From Mesobacillus zeae (GTDB taxonomy: Bacteria; Bacillota; Bacilli; Bacillales; Cytobacillaceae): a stretch of 64,000 nt of DNA. Shown here piece after piece: positions 13,786 through 28,143 of this stretch. Numbering within the stretch: position 1 is the stretch's first letter; every line of letters begins with the position of its first letter. Location: assembly GCF_003570705.1 (NCBI RefSeq), contig NZ_QWVT01000014.1:20595-84594 (forward strand), written 5' to 3'. Under the pieces are notes generated by a model, which had not been told where the DNA came from, made no database searches, and saw only the letters and a program-made list of their open reading frames with translations. A program made the translations under genes and the position numbers.

Positions 13786-14409
13786 ATGCCAAAAGTAGCA
13801 TTATTCAACCAGGCTGGATCACAGGTTGGAGAAATCGAACTGAATGATTCTGTCTTCGGTATTGAGCCTAATAGCCATGTGCTGTTCGACGCTGTTATCA
13901 TGCAAAGAGCATCACTGCGACAAGGCACTCATAAAACAAAAATTCGTTCTGAAGTAGCGGGCGGTGGACGTAAGCCATGGCGCCAAAAAGGAACTGGACG
14001 TGCGCGTCAAGGTTCTATTCGTTCTCCACAATGGCGCGGAGGCGGTACAGTATTTGGTCCAACTCCACGCAGCTATAGCTATAAATTGCCTAAGAAAGTA
14101 CGCCGTTTGGCTATCAAGTCTGCGCTTTCTACGAAAGTGCTAGATGAAAACATCATCGTTCTTGAGAACCTTGCATTCGAAACTCCGAAAACAAAGGAAT
14201 TCGCAAATGTACTAAAAGGCCTTTCAGTTGATACAAAAGCACTGATCGTAACTGCCGGCACAGAGGAAAACGTTGCTCTGTCAGCACGTAATATCCCTGG
14301 CATTACATTTGTTCCTGCAGATGGAATCAATGTCCTTGATGTTTTAAATCATGACAAGTTGATCATGACTAAAGCAGCGGTTGAAAAAGTAGAGGAGGTG
14401 CTTGCATAA
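13786..14409 (+). CDS. rplD: 50S ribosomal protein L4
   Basis: L4, 207 aa, lines the peptide exit tunnel. The extended loop ([20 protein letters not shown]) that reaches into the tunnel is present. Its stop codon overlaps the rplW start (TAATG), suggesting translational coupling. Confidence 0.97.
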   Translation: MPKVALFNQAGSQVGEIELNDSVFGIEPNSHVLFDAVIMQRASLRQGTHKTKIRSEVAGGGRKPWRQKGTGRARQGSIRSPQWRGGGTVFGPTPRSYSYKLPKKVRRLAIKSALSTKVLDENIIVLENLAFETPKTKEFANVLKGLSVDTKALIVTAGTEENVALSARNIPGITFVPADGINVLDVLNHDKLIMTKAAVEKVEEVLA

Positions 14410-14693
14410 TGGATGCACGCGATATCATTAAGCGCCCCGTTATTACTGAACGTTCCTCTGAACAAATGGCTGACAAGAAATACACTTTCGAAGTTGATGT
14501 CAGAGCGAACAAGACACAAGTAAAACATGCTGTTGAAGAAATCTTCGGCGTGAATGTTGAAAAAGTGAACGTGATGAATTACAAAGGTAAATTCAAGCGT
14601 ATGGGCAAATTCGGCGGATACACTAACAAACGCCGCAAAGCCGTTATCACTCTTACAAAAGACAGCAAAGAAATCGAATTGTTCGAAGTATAA
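14409..14693 (+). CDS. rplW: 50S ribosomal protein L23
   Basis: L23, 94 aa, sits at the tunnel exit and docks trigger factor and SRP. It starts [20 protein letters not shown]. Start is fixed by the TAATG overlap with rplD and an internal GAGGAGG ribosome site. Confidence 0.97.
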   Translation: MDARDIIKRPVITERSSEQMADKKYTFEVDVRANKTQVKHAVEEIFGVNVEKVNVMNYKGKFKRMGKFGGYTNKRRKAVITLTKDSKEIELFEV

Positions 14694-14702
14694 TTCATAT
14701 AA

Positions 14703-15554
<852 letters not shown>

Positions 15555-15611
15555 CGGGATTGAGCTACGGTTCAAAAGAACCGTAGGACAATCACGAAGG
15601 GAGGTTCAATC

Positions 15612-15890
15612 ATGGGTCGCAGTTTGAAAAAAGGACCTTTTGTGGATGACCATTTAATTAAAAAGATCGAAAAGTTAAATGAAACTGAAGGCAAGCAAGT
15701 TGTTAAGACTTGGTCTCGCCGTTCAACGATCTTCCCGCAATTCATCGGCCACACTGTAGCAGTTTATGATGGTCGCAAACATGTTCCTGTATATATCACT
15801 GAAGATATGGTAGGCCACAAGCTTGGAGAATTTGCTCCAACTCGTATGTACAAAGGCCATGCCAGTGACGATAAGAAAACAAGACGTTAA
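15612..15890 (+). CDS. rpsS: 30S ribosomal protein S19
   Basis: S19, 92 aa, starts [20 protein letters not shown] and works with S13 in the 30S head near the A-site tRNA. GGGAGG precedes the ATG. The 57-bp gap before it contains a CTACGGTTC/GAACCGTAG hairpin (about 15565-15587). Confidence 0.97.
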   Translation: MGRSLKKGPFVDDHLIKKIEKLNETEGKQVVKTWSRRSTIFPQFIGHTVAVYDGRKHVPVYITEDMVGHKLGEFAPTRMYKGHASDDKKTRR

Positions 15891-15908
15891 TGAGAGGAGG
15901 CCATCCTA

Positions 15909-16250
15909 ATGCAAGCTAAAGCTGTTGCTAGAACAGTTCGTATTGCTCCTCGTAAAGCTCGTTTAGTACTAGATTTAATTCGAGGAAAGCAAGTTGGTGA
16001 AGCGGTAGCTATTTTAAAACTTACCCCAAAAGCATCTTCACCAATCGTGGAAAAAGTATTGAAATCTGCCCTTGCTAATGCAGAGCACAACTACGAAATG
16101 GATGTTAATAACCTTGTAGTATCCCAAGCGTACGCAAATGAAGGACCGACACTGAAGCGTTTCCGTCCTCGCGCAATGGGCCGTGCTAGTGCAATCAACA
16201 AGCGCACAAGCCACATTACAATCGTTTTATCAGAAAAGAAGGAGGGATAA
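15909..16250 (+). CDS. rplV: 50S ribosomal protein L22
   Basis: L22, 113 aa, spans the 50S and contributes to the exit tunnel; the tunnel hairpin region ([18 protein letters not shown]) is intact. Behind GAGAGGAGG, 3 bp before rpsC. Confidence 0.97.
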   Translation: MQAKAVARTVRIAPRKARLVLDLIRGKQVGEAVAILKLTPKASSPIVEKVLKSALANAEHNYEMDVNNLVVSQAYANEGPTLKRFRPRAMGRASAINKRTSHITIVLSEKKEG

Positions 16251-16253
16251 TCA

Positions 16254-16910
16254 GTGGGTCAAAAAGTAAATCCAGTCGGTTTGCGTATCGGAATCATCCG
16301 TGATTGGGAATCCAGGTGGTACGCAGGCAAAGACTATGCTGATCTTTTACACGAAGACCTTAGAGTCCGTGAGTACATCACAAAGCGTTTGCGCGATGCT
16401 TCTCTTTCCAAGATTGAGATCGAGCGTGCTGCAAACCGTTTGAATGTAACTGTCCACACTGCGAAGCCAGGAATGGTAATTGGTAAAGGCGGAACAGAAG
16501 TCGAAGCACTTCGTAAAGCTCTTAACCAACTTACTGGCAAACGCGTCCATATAAATATCCTTGAAATTAAAAAAGCGGATATCGAAGCTAAATTGGTTGC
16601 GGAAAACATTGCGCGCCAGCTTGAAAACCGCGTATCTTTCCGTCGTGCACAGAAACAAGTTATCCAGCGTGCAATGCGCGCAGGCGCTAAAGGAATCAAG
16701 ACAATGGTTTCTGGCCGTCTTGGCGGTGCTGATATCGCTCGTTCTGAACACTACAGCGAAGGAACAGTTCCACTTCATACGCTTCGCGCCGACATTGATT
16801 ATGCAACAGCTGAAGCCGATACTACTTACGGCAAACTAGGCGTTAAAGTATGGATCTATCGTGGAGAAGTCCTTCCTGCTAAGAAGAAAACTGGGGAAGG
16901 AGGCAAATAA
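16254..16910 (+). CDS. rpsC: 30S ribosomal protein S3
   Basis: S3, 218 aa, forms part of the mRNA entry site. The KH domain [18 protein letters not shown] is intact. It starts with GTG at 16254, fixed by the start [20 protein letters not shown] and a GGAGGG site inside the end of rplV. Confidence 0.97.
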   Translation: MGQKVNPVGLRIGIIRDWESRWYAGKDYADLLHEDLRVREYITKRLRDASLSKIEIERAANRLNVTVHTAKPGMVIGKGGTEVEALRKALNQLTGKRVHINILEIKKADIEAKLVAENIARQLENRVSFRRAQKQVIQRAMRAGAKGIKTMVSGRLGGADIARSEHYSEGTVPLHTLRADIDYATAEADTTYGKLGVKVWIYRGEVLPAKKKTGEGGK

Positions 16911-16911
16911 A

Positions 16912-17539
<628 letters not shown>

Positions 17540-17560
17540 TTGAGAGGAGGTCCTTTCACA

Positions 17561-17824
17561 ATGAGTGAACGCAACCAACGCAAGGTTTATACAGGACGAG
17601 TGGTTTCAGACAAGATGGACAAAACTGTCACAGTTCTTGTAGAAACATACAAAAAGCACTCTCTGTATGGCAAGCGCGTGAAATACTCTAAAAAGTTCAA
17701 GGCGCATGATGAGCAAAACGAAGCAAAAATCGGCGATGTAGTACGTATCATGGAAACACGCCCACTTTCTGCCACTAAACGCTTCCGTTTGATTGAAGTA
17801 GTAGAAAAAGCAGTTATTATCTAA
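17561..17824 (+). CDS. rpsQ: 30S ribosomal protein S17
   Basis: S17, 87 aa, is a primary 16S-binding OB-fold protein. [20 protein letters not shown] fixes the ATG at 17561, behind GAGAGGAGG. Normal length and neighbours. Confidence 0.96.
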   Translation: MSERNQRKVYTGRVVSDKMDKTVTVLVETYKKHSLYGKRVKYSKKFKAHDEQNEAKIGDVVRIMETRPLSATKRFRLIEVVEKAVII

Positions 17825-17844
17825 ATCGTTCGGACTTAGGTTGA

Positions 17845-18234
<390 letters not shown>

Positions 18235-18267
18235 TATAAAACATTGGCTTTAAGGAGGTGCGCACAG

Positions 18268-18579
18268 ATGCATGTGAAAAAGGGTGACAAAGTAATGGTC
18301 ATCTCTGGTAAGGACAAAGGCAAAACAGGTAATATCCTGGCAGCTTTTCCTAAGCAGAGCCGTGTCCTCGTAGAAGGCGTTAATATCGTGAAAAAACACG
18401 CTAAGCCTTCTCAAATGAATCCGCAAGGCGGAATCTTCAGCAAAGAGGCACCGATTCATGTATCAAACGTTATGCCTATCGACCCTAAATCCGGCAAACC
18501 AACCCGAGTTGGTTACAAGGAAGAAGACGGAAAAAAGGTACGCGTAGCGAAAAAATCCGGTGAAGTTTTAGATAAATAA
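18268..18579 (+). CDS. rplX: 50S ribosomal protein L24
   Basis: L24, 103 aa, is an assembly initiator with a KOW motif ([17 protein letters not shown]) at the N-terminus. The ATG at 18268 follows TAAGGAGGTG; the upstream ATG at 18244 would place that ribosome site inside the gene. Confidence 0.96.
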   Translation: MHVKKGDKVMVISGKDKGKTGNILAAFPKQSRVLVEGVNIVKKHAKPSQMNPQGGIFSKEAPIHVSNVMPIDPKSGKPTRVGYKEEDGKKVRVAKKSGEVLDK

Positions 18580-18610
18580 AAGTTTAATGAAGAAGGGAGG
18601 TACACATTGA

Positions 18611-19150
18611 ATGAACCGCCTAAAAGAAAAGTTCAATAAAGAAATTACTCCTGCTCTTGTGAGCAAGTTCAACTATACATCCGTAATGCAAGTACCGAAG
18701 CTTGATAAAATCGTAATCAACATGGGTGTGGGCGATGCAGTAGCCAACGCGAAATCACTTGACGTAGCTGTTGAAGAATTGGCACAGATCACTGGTCAAA
18801 AACCAGTTGTCACTCGTGCTAAAAAATCAATTGCTGGTTTCCGTCTTCGTGAAGGTATGCCTATCGGTGCGAAAGTTACACTTCGCGGCGAGCGCATGTA
18901 TGAATTCCTGGACAAATTGATCTCAGTTTCTCTTCCACGTGTACGTGACTTCCGCGGTATTTCCAAGAAGTCGTTCGATGGCCGTGGAAACTACACTCTT
19001 GGTGTTAAAGAGCAGCTGATCTTCCCTGAAATTGATTACGATAAAGTAAATAAAGTCCGTGGCATGGATATTGTTATTGTAACGACTGCTAACACTGATG
19101 AAGAAGCTCGTGAACTATTAACATCATTCGGAATGCCATTCCAAAAGTAA
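18611..19150 (+). CDS. rplE: 50S ribosomal protein L5
   Basis: L5, 179 aa, binds 5S rRNA and contacts the P-site tRNA. It starts [20 protein letters not shown] and is full length. AAGGGAGG precedes the ATG. Confidence 0.97.
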   Translation: MNRLKEKFNKEITPALVSKFNYTSVMQVPKLDKIVINMGVGDAVANAKSLDVAVEELAQITGQKPVVTRAKKSIAGFRLREGMPIGAKVTLRGERMYEFLDKLISVSLPRVRDFRGISKKSFDGRGNYTLGVKEQLIFPEIDYDKVNKVRGMDIVIVTTANTDEEARELLTSFGMPFQK

Positions 19151-19157
19151 TCTCTAA

Positions 19158-19361
<204 letters not shown>

Positions 19362-19391
19362 ACCCCAAGTCTGGGAAGGAGGTAAACAATA

Positions 19392-19790
19392 ATGGTCATG
19401 ACAGATCCGATTGCAGATATGCTTACTCGTATTCGTAATGCGAATATGGTTCGTCACGAAAAGCTGGAAGTGCCTGCTTCCAACGTTAAGAAAGAAATCG
19501 CAGAAATTCTGAAACGTGAAGGCTTCGTGCGTGACGTTGAATATATCGAAGACAACAAACAAGGTATTATCCGTATCTTCCTTAAATACGGTGCCAATAA
19601 CGAACGTGTTATCACTGGCCTTAAGCGAATCAGCAAGCCTGGTCTTCGCGTCTATGCAAAGTCTAACGAAGTACCGCGTGTACTTAACGGACTTGGTATC
19701 GCACTAGTGTCAACATCAAATGGCGTACTCACTGACAAAGAAGCGCGCGCTAAGCAAGTCGGCGGCGAAGTTCTAGGATACGTCTGGTAA
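19392..19790 (+). CDS. rpsH: 30S ribosomal protein S8
   Basis: S8, 132 aa, is a primary 16S rRNA-binding protein of the platform. It starts [20 protein letters not shown] and ends in the family tail [19 protein letters not shown] precedes the ATG. Confidence 0.97.
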   Translation: MVMTDPIADMLTRIRNANMVRHEKLEVPASNVKKEIAEILKREGFVRDVEYIEDNKQGIIRIFLKYGANNERVITGLKRISKPGLRVYAKSNEVPRVLNGLGIALVSTSNGVLTDKEARAKQVGGEVLGYVW

Positions 19791-19820
19791 TAAAGTTCTT
19801 AAAGAATGGAGGTGCAATGA

Positions 19821-20357
19821 ATGTCTCGCGTAGGTAAAAAACCAATCGAAATCCCAACAGGGGTAACGGTTACTAATGACAACAACCATGTAACGGTTAA
19901 AGGCCCGAAAGGCGAACTTTCCCGTACATTTAATAAAGACATGACAATCGCTATCGAAGAGAATGTCGTCACAATTTCCCGTCCATCCGATGCGAAAGAA
20001 CACCGCGCTCTGCACGGAACAACTCGCGCAGTCCTTTCGAACATGGTAGAGGGCGTTTCCAAAGGTTTCGAAAGATCCCTTGAGCTAATCGGTGTCGGTT
20101 ACCGTGCGTCAAAACAAGGCAAAAAGCTTGTATTGAGCGTTGGTTACTCTCACCCAGTAGAAATCGAGCCTGAAGAAGGCATCGAAGTTGAAGTGCCTGC
20201 CAATACAAAAATCATTGTAAGAGGCACTGATAAAGAACGCGTTGGAGCTTTAGCTGCCAACATCCGCGACGTTCGTCCGCCTGAGCCTTACAAAGGCAAA
20301 GGAATCCGCTATGAAGGCGAATTCGTGCGCCGCAAAGAAGGTAAAACTGGCAAGTAA
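19821..20357 (+). CDS. rplF: 50S ribosomal protein L6
   Basis: L6, 178 aa, lies near the factor-binding site. It starts [20 protein letters not shown], and the [20 protein letters not shown] signature is present close to the C-terminus. Confidence 0.97.
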   Translation: MSRVGKKPIEIPTGVTVTNDNNHVTVKGPKGELSRTFNKDMTIAIEENVVTISRPSDAKEHRALHGTTRAVLSNMVEGVSKGFERSLELIGVGYRASKQGKKLVLSVGYSHPVEIEPEEGIEVEVPANTKIIVRGTDKERVGALAANIRDVRPPEPYKGKGIRYEGEFVRRKEGKTGK

Positions 20358-20390
20358 TGCCGCATAGGTTAAACGAAAGGAGTGACAGAA

Positions 20391-20753
20391 ATGATCACTA
20401 AGGCTGATAAAAACGCTACTCGCAAAAAGAGACATGCCCGTGTACGTGCGAAACTCAGCGGAACAGCAGCTCGTCCTCGTTTAAATGTGTTCCGCTCCAA
20501 CAAGCACATTTATGCTCAGCTGATTGATGACGTAAAAGGAGTTACTTTAGCGAGTGCTTCTACTATAGAGAATGAACTTAACCTTGAATCTACATGCAAC
20601 CTTGAAGCTGCACAAAAGGTCGGAGAATTGGTTGCAAAGCGTGCTGTAGAAAAAGGCGTAAGCGAAGTAGTATTTGACCGTGGAGGATATCTTTACCACG
20701 GACGCATCCAGGCTCTTGCCGATGCTGCCCGCGAGAACGGTCTGAAATTCTAA
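20391..20753 (+). CDS. rplR: 50S ribosomal protein L18
   Basis: L18, 120 aa, binds 5S rRNA. ATG at 20391 ([20 protein letters not shown]) is preferred to the GTG at 20382, because the AAAGGAG site then has normal spacing and the start matches B. subtilis. Confidence 0.96.
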   Translation: MITKADKNATRKKRHARVRAKLSGTAARPRLNVFRSNKHIYAQLIDDVKGVTLASASTIENELNLESTCNLEAAQKVGELVAKRAVEKGVSEVVFDRGGYLYHGRIQALADAARENGLKF

Positions 20754-20776
20754 TAAAAAAGGAGGGACACACAAAG

Positions 20777-21277
20777 ATGCGTCGTATTGATCCAAACAAA
20801 CTTGAACTTGAAGAACGCGTAGTTACGGTTAACCGTGTTGCGAAAGTTGTTAAAGGCGGCCGTCGTTTCCGTTTCACTGCTCTTGTAGTAGTAGGCGACA
20901 AAAACGGCTATGTAGGTTTCGGTACTGGCAAAGCGCAAGAAGTGCCAGATGCGATCCGCAAGGCTATCGAAGATGCTAAGAAAAGTCTTATCCATGTGCC
21001 TATGGTCGGAACTACAATTCCGCACCAGGTTATCGGTCACTTTGGTGCTGGCGAAATTCTTTTGAAGCCTGCTTCTGAAGGTACTGGAGTTATTGCGGGA
21101 GGACCTGTCCGTGCCGTGCTTGAACTTGCCGGTGTTGCTGATATCCTTTCAAAATCACTTGGTACTAACACACCAATCAACATGGTCCGTGCAACTATCG
21201 ATGGACTTACACAACTAAAGCGTGCTGAAGATGTTGCTAAGCTTCGCGGCAAATCAGTAGAAGAACTGTTAGGATAG
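20777..21277 (+). CDS. rpsE: 30S ribosomal protein S5
   Basis: S5, 166 aa, shapes the mRNA entry tunnel and decoding fidelity. It has an N-terminal double-stranded RNA-binding fold ([20 protein letters not shown]) and full length. AAAAGGAGGG precedes the ATG. Confidence 0.97.
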   Translation: MRRIDPNKLELEERVVTVNRVAKVVKGGRRFRFTALVVVGDKNGYVGFGTGKAQEVPDAIRKAIEDAKKSLIHVPMVGTTIPHQVIGHFGAGEILLKPASEGTGVIAGGPVRAVLELAGVADILSKSLGTNTPINMVRATIDGLTQLKRAEDVAKLRGKSVEELLG

Positions 21278-21290
21278 GAGGGAAATCGAA

Positions 21291-21473
21291 ATGGCAACTA
21301 AATTGGAAATTACCCTCACACGCAGCTTGATCGGACGTCCGCAAGATCAGCGTGAAACAGTTAAAGCCCTTGGTTTGAAAAAAATGCACCAAACAGTTGA
21401 GCAAGAAGACAATGTTGCAATCCGCGGAATGATTAACAAAGTCGCTCATCTTGTAAAGGTAAACGAAAAGTAA
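21291..21473 (+). CDS. rpmD: 50S ribosomal protein L30
   Basis: L30, 60 aa, contains [20 protein letters not shown], the family core. It starts 13 bases after rpsE behind ATAGGAGGG. Confidence 0.96.
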   Translation: MATKLEITLTRSLIGRPQDQRETVKALGLKKMHQTVEQEDNVAIRGMINKVAHLVKVNEK

Positions 21474-21513
21474 TTGATTTTTTTCTTCTTTTAAAATAAG
21501 GAGGTGCCAACAT

Positions 21514-21954
21514 ATGAAACTTCACGAGTTAAAGCCTACAGAAGGTTCACGCAAAGACCGCAAACGTAAAGGCCGTGGTATTGGATCCGGTAACGGTAAA
21601 ACTGCCGGTAAAGGTCACAAAGGCCAAAACGCGCGTTCTGGCGGCGGCGTACGTCCTGGATTCGAAGGTGGTCAAACACCTTTGTTCAGACGTCTGCCTA
21701 AGCGTGGTTTCACGAACATAAACCGTAAGGAATATGCAGTCGTAAACCTTGATGCATTGAACCGTTTCGAAGATGGAACTGAAGTAACACCAGAACTTCT
21801 AATTGAAACAGGGCTTGTAAAGAAAGAGTTAGCTGGAATCAAGGTCCTTGCCAACGGCAAGCTTGAGAAAAAGCTGACAATCAAAGCTCACAAGTTCTCC
21901 TCTGCTGCTAAGGAAGCTATCGAAGCTGCCGGCGGGCAGTCTGAGGTGATCTAA
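21514..21954 (+). CDS. rplO: 50S ribosomal protein L15
   Basis: L15, 146 aa. The glycine-rich N-terminal extension ([20 protein letters not shown]) that threads into 23S rRNA is present. Its stop overlaps the secY start codon (TAATG). Confidence 0.97.
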   Translation: MKLHELKPTEGSRKDRKRKGRGIGSGNGKTAGKGHKGQNARSGGGVRPGFEGGQTPLFRRLPKRGFTNINRKEYAVVNLDALNRFEDGTEVTPELLIETGLVKKELAGIKVLANGKLEKKLTIKAHKFSSAAKEAIEAAGGQSEVI

Positions 21955-23249
21955 TGTTTCAGACAATCTCCAATTTTATGCGCGTGGGTGAAATTAGAAA
22001 TAAAATTCTCTTCACCCTTTTAATGTTGATCATATTCCGCCTTGGTGCCTTTATACCAGTGCCTGGGGTAGATGCAGATATTTTGGCTCAGCAGGATGAC
22101 CTCAGCGTTTTTGGAGTGCTTAATACATTTGGCGGGGGAGCTTTGAAAAACTTCTCGATCTTTGCGATGGGAATCATGCCGTACATTACAGCTTCCATCA
22201 TCATTCAGCTTCTGCAGATGGATGTGGTGCCTAAATTTACGGAGTGGTCCAAACAAGGTGAGGTTGGACGTCGCAAGCTGGCACAAATCACCCGCTATTT
22301 TACAATTGTGCTTGGATTTATCCAGGCTCTTGGCATGTCTTACGGCTTTAACAATATGGCAGGCGGTAGGCTGGTTACTGATACTGGAATGGCTTCGTAT
22401 CTTCTAATCGCTACCGTACTTACTGCCGGAACTGCTTTCTTGATGTGGCTTGGCGAACAGATTACGGCAAAAGGTGTCGGAAATGGGATCTCAATCATCA
22501 TTTTTGCAGGGATTGTTGCTGGAATGCCGTCAATGGTTAACCAAATCTATGCACAGCAGTTTGAGAATGCCGGAGAGCAGATGTTCATCCGCATCTTAAC
22601 TGTTGTCCTGATTGTCGTTGCGATTATCGCTATTATTGTTGGTGTTATTTTTGTCCAGCAGGCAAACAGGAAAATCCCGATTCAGTATGCCAAACGAATG
22701 AGTGCAGGCAATAACCCGGTCGGCGGCCAGAACACACACTTGCCGCTTAAAGTGAATGCTGCCGGTGTTATTCCAGTCATCTTCGCTATTTCGTTTGTTG
22801 TCACACCGCCAACGATTGCCCAATTCTTTGGGACGAACGATGTGACGCTCTGGATCCAAAAGACATTCGATTACACACAGCCGATCGGAATGATCGTGTA
22901 TGTGGCTCTGATCATTGCCTTCACTTATTTTTACGCGTTTATTCAGGTAAATCCAGAACAGGTTGCGGAAAATCTGAAGAAGCAAGGTGGATATGTCCCG
23001 GGCATCCGTCCTGGAAAGAATACTCAGGAATACTTAACAAAAGTTCTTTACCGACTAACTTTTGTAGGAGCGCTTTTCCTGGCGGCTATTTCGATTCTTC
23101 CGGTATTCTTTATTAAAATTGCCGGTCTGCCGCAATCGGTCCAGATTGGCGGAACCAGCCTGCTGATTGTTATCGGGGTTGCACTCGAAACAATGAAACA
23201 GCTCGAGGCCCAGCTTGTAAAACGCCATTATAAAGGTTTTATAAAATAG
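21954..23249 (+). CDS. secY: Preprotein translocase subunit SecY
   Basis: SecY, 431 aa, is the channel subunit of the Sec translocon, with about ten hydrophobic membrane segments. The first is preceded by [20 protein letters not shown]; the cytoplasmic loop [11 protein letters not shown] and the C-terminal loop [20 protein letters not shown] are conserved. Coupled to rplO by stop/start overlap. Confidence 0.98.
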   Translation: MFQTISNFMRVGEIRNKILFTLLMLIIFRLGAFIPVPGVDADILAQQDDLSVFGVLNTFGGGALKNFSIFAMGIMPYITASIIIQLLQMDVVPKFTEWSKQGEVGRRKLAQITRYFTIVLGFIQALGMSYGFNNMAGGRLVTDTGMASYLLIATVLTAGTAFLMWLGEQITAKGVGNGISIIIFAGIVAGMPSMVNQIYAQQFENAGEQMFIRILTVVLIVVAIIAIIVGVIFVQQANRKIPIQYAKRMSAGNNPVGGQNTHLPLKVNAAGVIPVIFAISFVVTPPTIAQFFGTNDVTLWIQKTFDYTQPIGMIVYVALIIAFTYFYAFIQVNPEQVAENLKKQGGYVPGIRPGKNTQEYLTKVLYRLTFVGALFLAAISILPVFFIKIAGLPQSVQIGGTSLLIVIGVALETMKQLEAQLVKRHYKGFIK

Positions 23250-23278
23250 AGGTTTAGGGGACTGCGTTCCCTAAACCT
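23250..23278 (+). other. Stable hairpin between secY and adk
   Basis: Perfect 10-bp stem AGGTTTAGGG/CCCTAAACCT around a 9-base loop, directly after the secY stop codon and without a T-run. It is therefore more likely an RNA-processing or stability element than a terminator. Confidence 0.6.
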
Positions 23279-23285
23279 TCATTGA

Positions 23286-23953
<668 letters not shown>

Positions 23954-23954
<1 letters not shown>

Positions 23955-24700
23955 TGATCATTTGCAAAACCCCTCGTGAAATAGAGATCATGCGGGAAGC
24001 CGGGAAAATTGTAGCGCTGACCCATCAGGAACTTAAGAAACATGTTGTTCCCGGGATCACGACGAAAGAGCTGGATGCCATCGCGGAGAAATTTATCCGC
24101 AGCCATGACGCCACTCCTTCATTTAAAGGCTACAACGGTTTCAGCGGGAGCATCTGTGCATCTGTTAACAATGAGCTAGTTCACGGGATTCCTGGTAAGA
24201 GACTTCTGAAGGAAGGCGACATCATCAGCATTGATATCGGGGCTAAGTACAATGGATATCATGGTGATTCAGCCTGGTCTTATCCGGTAGGAAAAATTGA
24301 CGAAGAGTCCCAGCGCCTTTTAGAGGTTACTGAGGAATCGTTATACCGGGGTCTGGAAGAAGCGAAGCCGGGTCAGCGTCTGTCGAACATCTCCCATGCA
24401 GTTCAAACGTATGTGGAAAACAACGGCTTTTCGATTGTGCGTGAGTATGTAGGCCATGGAATCGGGCAAGAATTACATGAGGACCCACAAGTTCCTCATT
24501 TCGGCCCTCCGAACAAAGGACCAAGGCTAAGGCCTGGTATGGTTTTTTGCGTGGAACCAATGGTGAATGCCGGAAGCCGGTATGTAAAAACTTTAGCAGA
24601 TGATTGGACCGTCGTGACGGTGGATGGCAAAATGTGTGCCCATTATGAGCATACAATTGCAGTTACCGAGACTGGTTATGAGATTCTGACAAAAGCCTAA
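23954..24700 (+). CDS. map: Type I methionine aminopeptidase
   Basis: MetAP, 248 aa, removes the initiator methionine. The metal ligands appear in their usual order: the two aspartates in [15 protein letters not shown], the histidine in [12 protein letters not shown], and the glutamates in FCVEPMV and EHTIAVTE. Translationally coupled to adk. Confidence 0.97.
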
Positions 24701-25006
24701 CGGGGTATTCAGTAATCATTTTGGGTTTTCTGTTCATAAAATTACTCATTTTATTGAGTTTTTAGAGGACGGGGACCGGATCAATATGTTATATTTATAA
24801 GGTTGACGGATGATAGGCATGTTTTCTCAAGCGGCTGACATACGCTTCAACCATCAGGGATGATTTACGCATCAGGATCATATTGAATCCGTCTCTCAAA
24901 ATGACAGCATTGGGAAAGCCGGCCGCAAGACAATAGAAAGCTGGGCTTTGCATTCGCAGAGCTGTTAGTACTGTACGCATATGAATATAGAAGGGAGACG
25001 AGTTCG
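24701..25006 (+). other. Gap between map and infA
   Basis: About 306 bp with no supportable gene. B. subtilis carries a small KOW-domain RNA-binding gene here (ybzG), and I cannot read one in any plus frame. A short ACTCA/TGAGT hairpin followed by TTTTT (about 24745-24764) may act as a weak terminator. Confidence 0.5.
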
Positions 25007-25225
25007 ATGGCGAAAGATGATGTAATTGAAGTGGAAGGCACAGTGCTTGAAACTTTGCCAAATGCCATGTTTAAGGTAGAACTAGAGAATGGTCATACAG
25101 TGTTAGCTCATGTTTCCGGCAAGATCAGAATGCACTTTATCCGCATTTTGCCTGGAGATAAAGTAACGGTTGAGCTTTCTCCATATGATTTAACTCGCGG
25201 AAGAATTACCTACCGCTTTAAATAA
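25007..25225 (+). CDS. infA: Translation initiation factor IF-1
   Basis: IF-1, 72 aa, is an OB-fold protein that occupies the A site of the 30S during initiation. It starts [20 protein letters not shown] and ends [17 protein letters not shown] precedes the ATG. Confidence 0.97.
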   Translation: MAKDDVIEVEGTVLETLPNAMFKVELENGHTVLAHVSGKIRMHFIRILPGDKVTVELSPYDLTRGRITYRFK

Positions 25226-25375
<150 letters not shown>

Positions 25376-25396
25376 TATTGAAGGAGGTGCACATTA

Positions 25397-25762
25397 ATGG
25401 CACGTATTGCTGGTGTAGATATTCCACGTGAAAAACGTGTAGTTATTTCTTTGACTTATATTTTCGGAATCGGCAGACCTACTGCTGAAAAAGTTCTTGC
25501 TGATGCAGGTGTTTCTGAAGACACTCGTGTTCGCGACCTTACTGAAGATGAATTGAACAAAATCCGTGAAATCGTTGACAAGCTTAAGGTTGAAGGTGAC
25601 CTTCGCCGTGAAGTTTCTCTTAACATCAAGCGTCTAATGGAAATCGGTTCTTACCGCGGTCTTCGTCACCGTCGTGGGCTTCCTGTTCGCGGACAAAACA
25701 CTAAGAACAATGCCCGTACTCGTAAGGGTCCTCGTAAGACTGTAGCTAACAAGAAAAAATAA
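25397..25762 (+). CDS. rpsM: 30S ribosomal protein S13
   Basis: S13, 121 aa, bridges the subunits at the 30S head. [20 protein letters not shown] at the start and the basic tail [15 protein letters not shown] are typical. GAAGGAGG precedes the ATG. Confidence 0.97.
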   Translation: MARIAGVDIPREKRVVISLTYIFGIGRPTAEKVLADAGVSEDTRVRDLTEDELNKIREIVDKLKVEGDLRREVSLNIKRLMEIGSYRGLRHRRGLPVRGQNTKNNARTRKGPRKTVANKKK

Positions 25763-25786
25763 TCGGTAAAGGAGGTAAACATTTAA

Positions 25787-26176
<390 letters not shown>

Positions 26177-26346
26177 TTTTCCTGTATAGAATTTGTATCC
26201 CTGTCTATAATGGGATGTGATACGAGTATTTTTGCATATACAGAGAATTGTCCAGTTGTTGTGCACAGACGGGAACGTATACATGGGGGACTTACGGCCA
26301 GGAGAATCCTGCCGGGGTTTCGACGTTTTGAAGGAGGGTATATTTG

Positions 26347-27291
26347 ATGATCGAAATAGAAAAACCAAAAATCGAAACGATTGAGATCAGCGATGATGCC
26401 AAGTACGGCAAGTTTGTCGTAGAACCGCTTGAGCGTGGATATGGTACAACTTTGGGTAACTCCTTACGTCGTATCCTGTTATCCTCACTCCCAGGTGCCG
26501 CTGTTACATCGATTCAAATCGATGGTGTACTTCATGAGTTCTCTACAATTGAAGGCGTCGTGGAAGATGTTACATCTATCATCTTGAATGTTAAGAAGCT
26601 GGCGTTAAAGATTTACTCTGATGAAGAGAAGACACTAGAGATCGATATTCAGGGCGAAGGTGCCGTAAAGGCGGGCAACATTACACACGACAGCGATGTC
26701 GAGATCTTAAATCCCGATCTTCATATTGCTACTCTTTCAAGCAAAGGGTCATTGCGCATGCGCTTGACTGCAAGAAGAGGCCGTGGTTATACACCTGCTG
26801 ATCAAAATAAGCGAGAAGACCAGCCAATCGGTGTCATTCCGATCGATTCAATCTACACACCTGTATCCCGTGTATCTTACCAGGTTGAAAACACACGTGT
26901 CGGACAAATGACTAACTATGATAAATTGACTTTGGATGTATGGACGGATGGAAGCAATGGACCGAAAGAAGCGATTGCGCTTGGTGCAAAGATCCTTACA
27001 GAGCATCTGAATATTTTTGTCGGATTGACTGATGAAGCTCAAAATGCTGAGATCATGGTTGAGAAAGAAGAAGACCAAAAAGAGAAAGTTCTTGAGATGA
27101 CCATCGAAGAATTGGATCTCTCAGTGCGTTCATACAATTGCCTTAAGCGTGCCGGAATCAATACCGTCCAGGAGCTTGCTCATAAGACGGAAGAAGATAT
27201 GATGAAAGTCCGCAACCTTGGCAGAAAATCATTAGAAGAAGTAAAAGCAAAACTAGAAGAGCTAGGCTTAGGCTTACGTAAAGATGACTAG
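26347..27291 (+). CDS. rpoA: RNA polymerase alpha subunit
   Basis: Alpha subunit, 314 aa, scaffolds RNA polymerase assembly and binds UP elements and activators. The N-terminal dimerisation domain ([20 protein letters not shown]) and the C-terminal domain ([20 protein letters not shown]) are intact. ATG at 26347 matches [29 protein letters not shown] precedes it. Confidence 0.98.
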   Translation: MIEIEKPKIETIEISDDAKYGKFVVEPLERGYGTTLGNSLRRILLSSLPGAAVTSIQIDGVLHEFSTIEGVVEDVTSIILNVKKLALKIYSDEEKTLEIDIQGEGAVKAGNITHDSDVEILNPDLHIATLSSKGSLRMRLTARRGRGYTPADQNKREDQPIGVIPIDSIYTPVSRVSYQVENTRVGQMTNYDKLTLDVWTDGSNGPKEAIALGAKILTEHLNIFVGLTDEAQNAEIMVEKEEDQKEKVLEMTIEELDLSVRSYNCLKRAGINTVQELAHKTEEDMMKVRNLGRKSLEEVKAKLEELGLGLRKDD

Positions 27292-27342
27292 TTAATTGCG
27301 GTTAACTGGGCATTTTGCTGTTAGTAAAAAGCCCGTTCATGA

Positions 27343-27729
<387 letters not shown>

Positions 27730-27744
27730 TAACATTAGCGTTCA

Positions 27745-27793
27745 AACAAGGGGGATGGACAGTTTAGACAACTTGTTTCATCCCCTTTTTTTA
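27745..27793 (+). terminator. Terminator after rplQ
   Basis: GGGGATG (27751-27757) pairs with CATCCCC (27779-27785), then seven T. It ends the long ribosomal transcript. Confidence 0.85.
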
Positions 27794-27921
27794 TAAGTAA
27801 CTTTGACGAATAAAGCAATGCAGGCCAAACGAGCGTTACGATGAGCGAAGTTTTGCAAAAGGGATATCCGGAATTTTCAGTGCTCACCAGGCCGCTTCCG
27901 CTATTCCTGTTCGTCTCGTCT

Positions 27922-28014
27922 AGCTCATGCACCTTTTCCCTCATCCTGAAAAATGGATGTTATGATTCACGCGGAATCCGTTAATCCGCAGGGGAAAGGG
28001 TGCAGGCTTTTTTT
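27922..28014 (+). ncRNA. Candidate three-way-junction RNA / complex terminator
   Basis: A 13-bp closing helix (27929-27941 with 27991-28003; only G-T exceptions) encloses two hairpins: CATCC/GGATG (27942-27959) and GCGGA/TCCGC (27971-27989). A T7 run follows (28008-28014). It lies between the rplQ terminator and ecfA1. It may be an elaborate terminator or a conserved element downstream of L17; no promoter of its own is clear. The rest of 27794-28119 shows no gene. Confidence 0.5.
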
Positions 28015-28143
28015 ATATTCCGGCTTTTTTTGCGGTATTGATTAATGATAGATGTTGGAAAAGACATTTTTTTATGCTTCAGGTATGATGGAAGAGGACT
28101 GCGCAGCGGAGCTTAGACAGTGACCGAGGAGTGGAGAACAGGT

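Noticed and set aside
26206..26211. TATAAT before rpoA as a promoter
   Set aside because: The -35 at the right distance (TGTATA) is poor.
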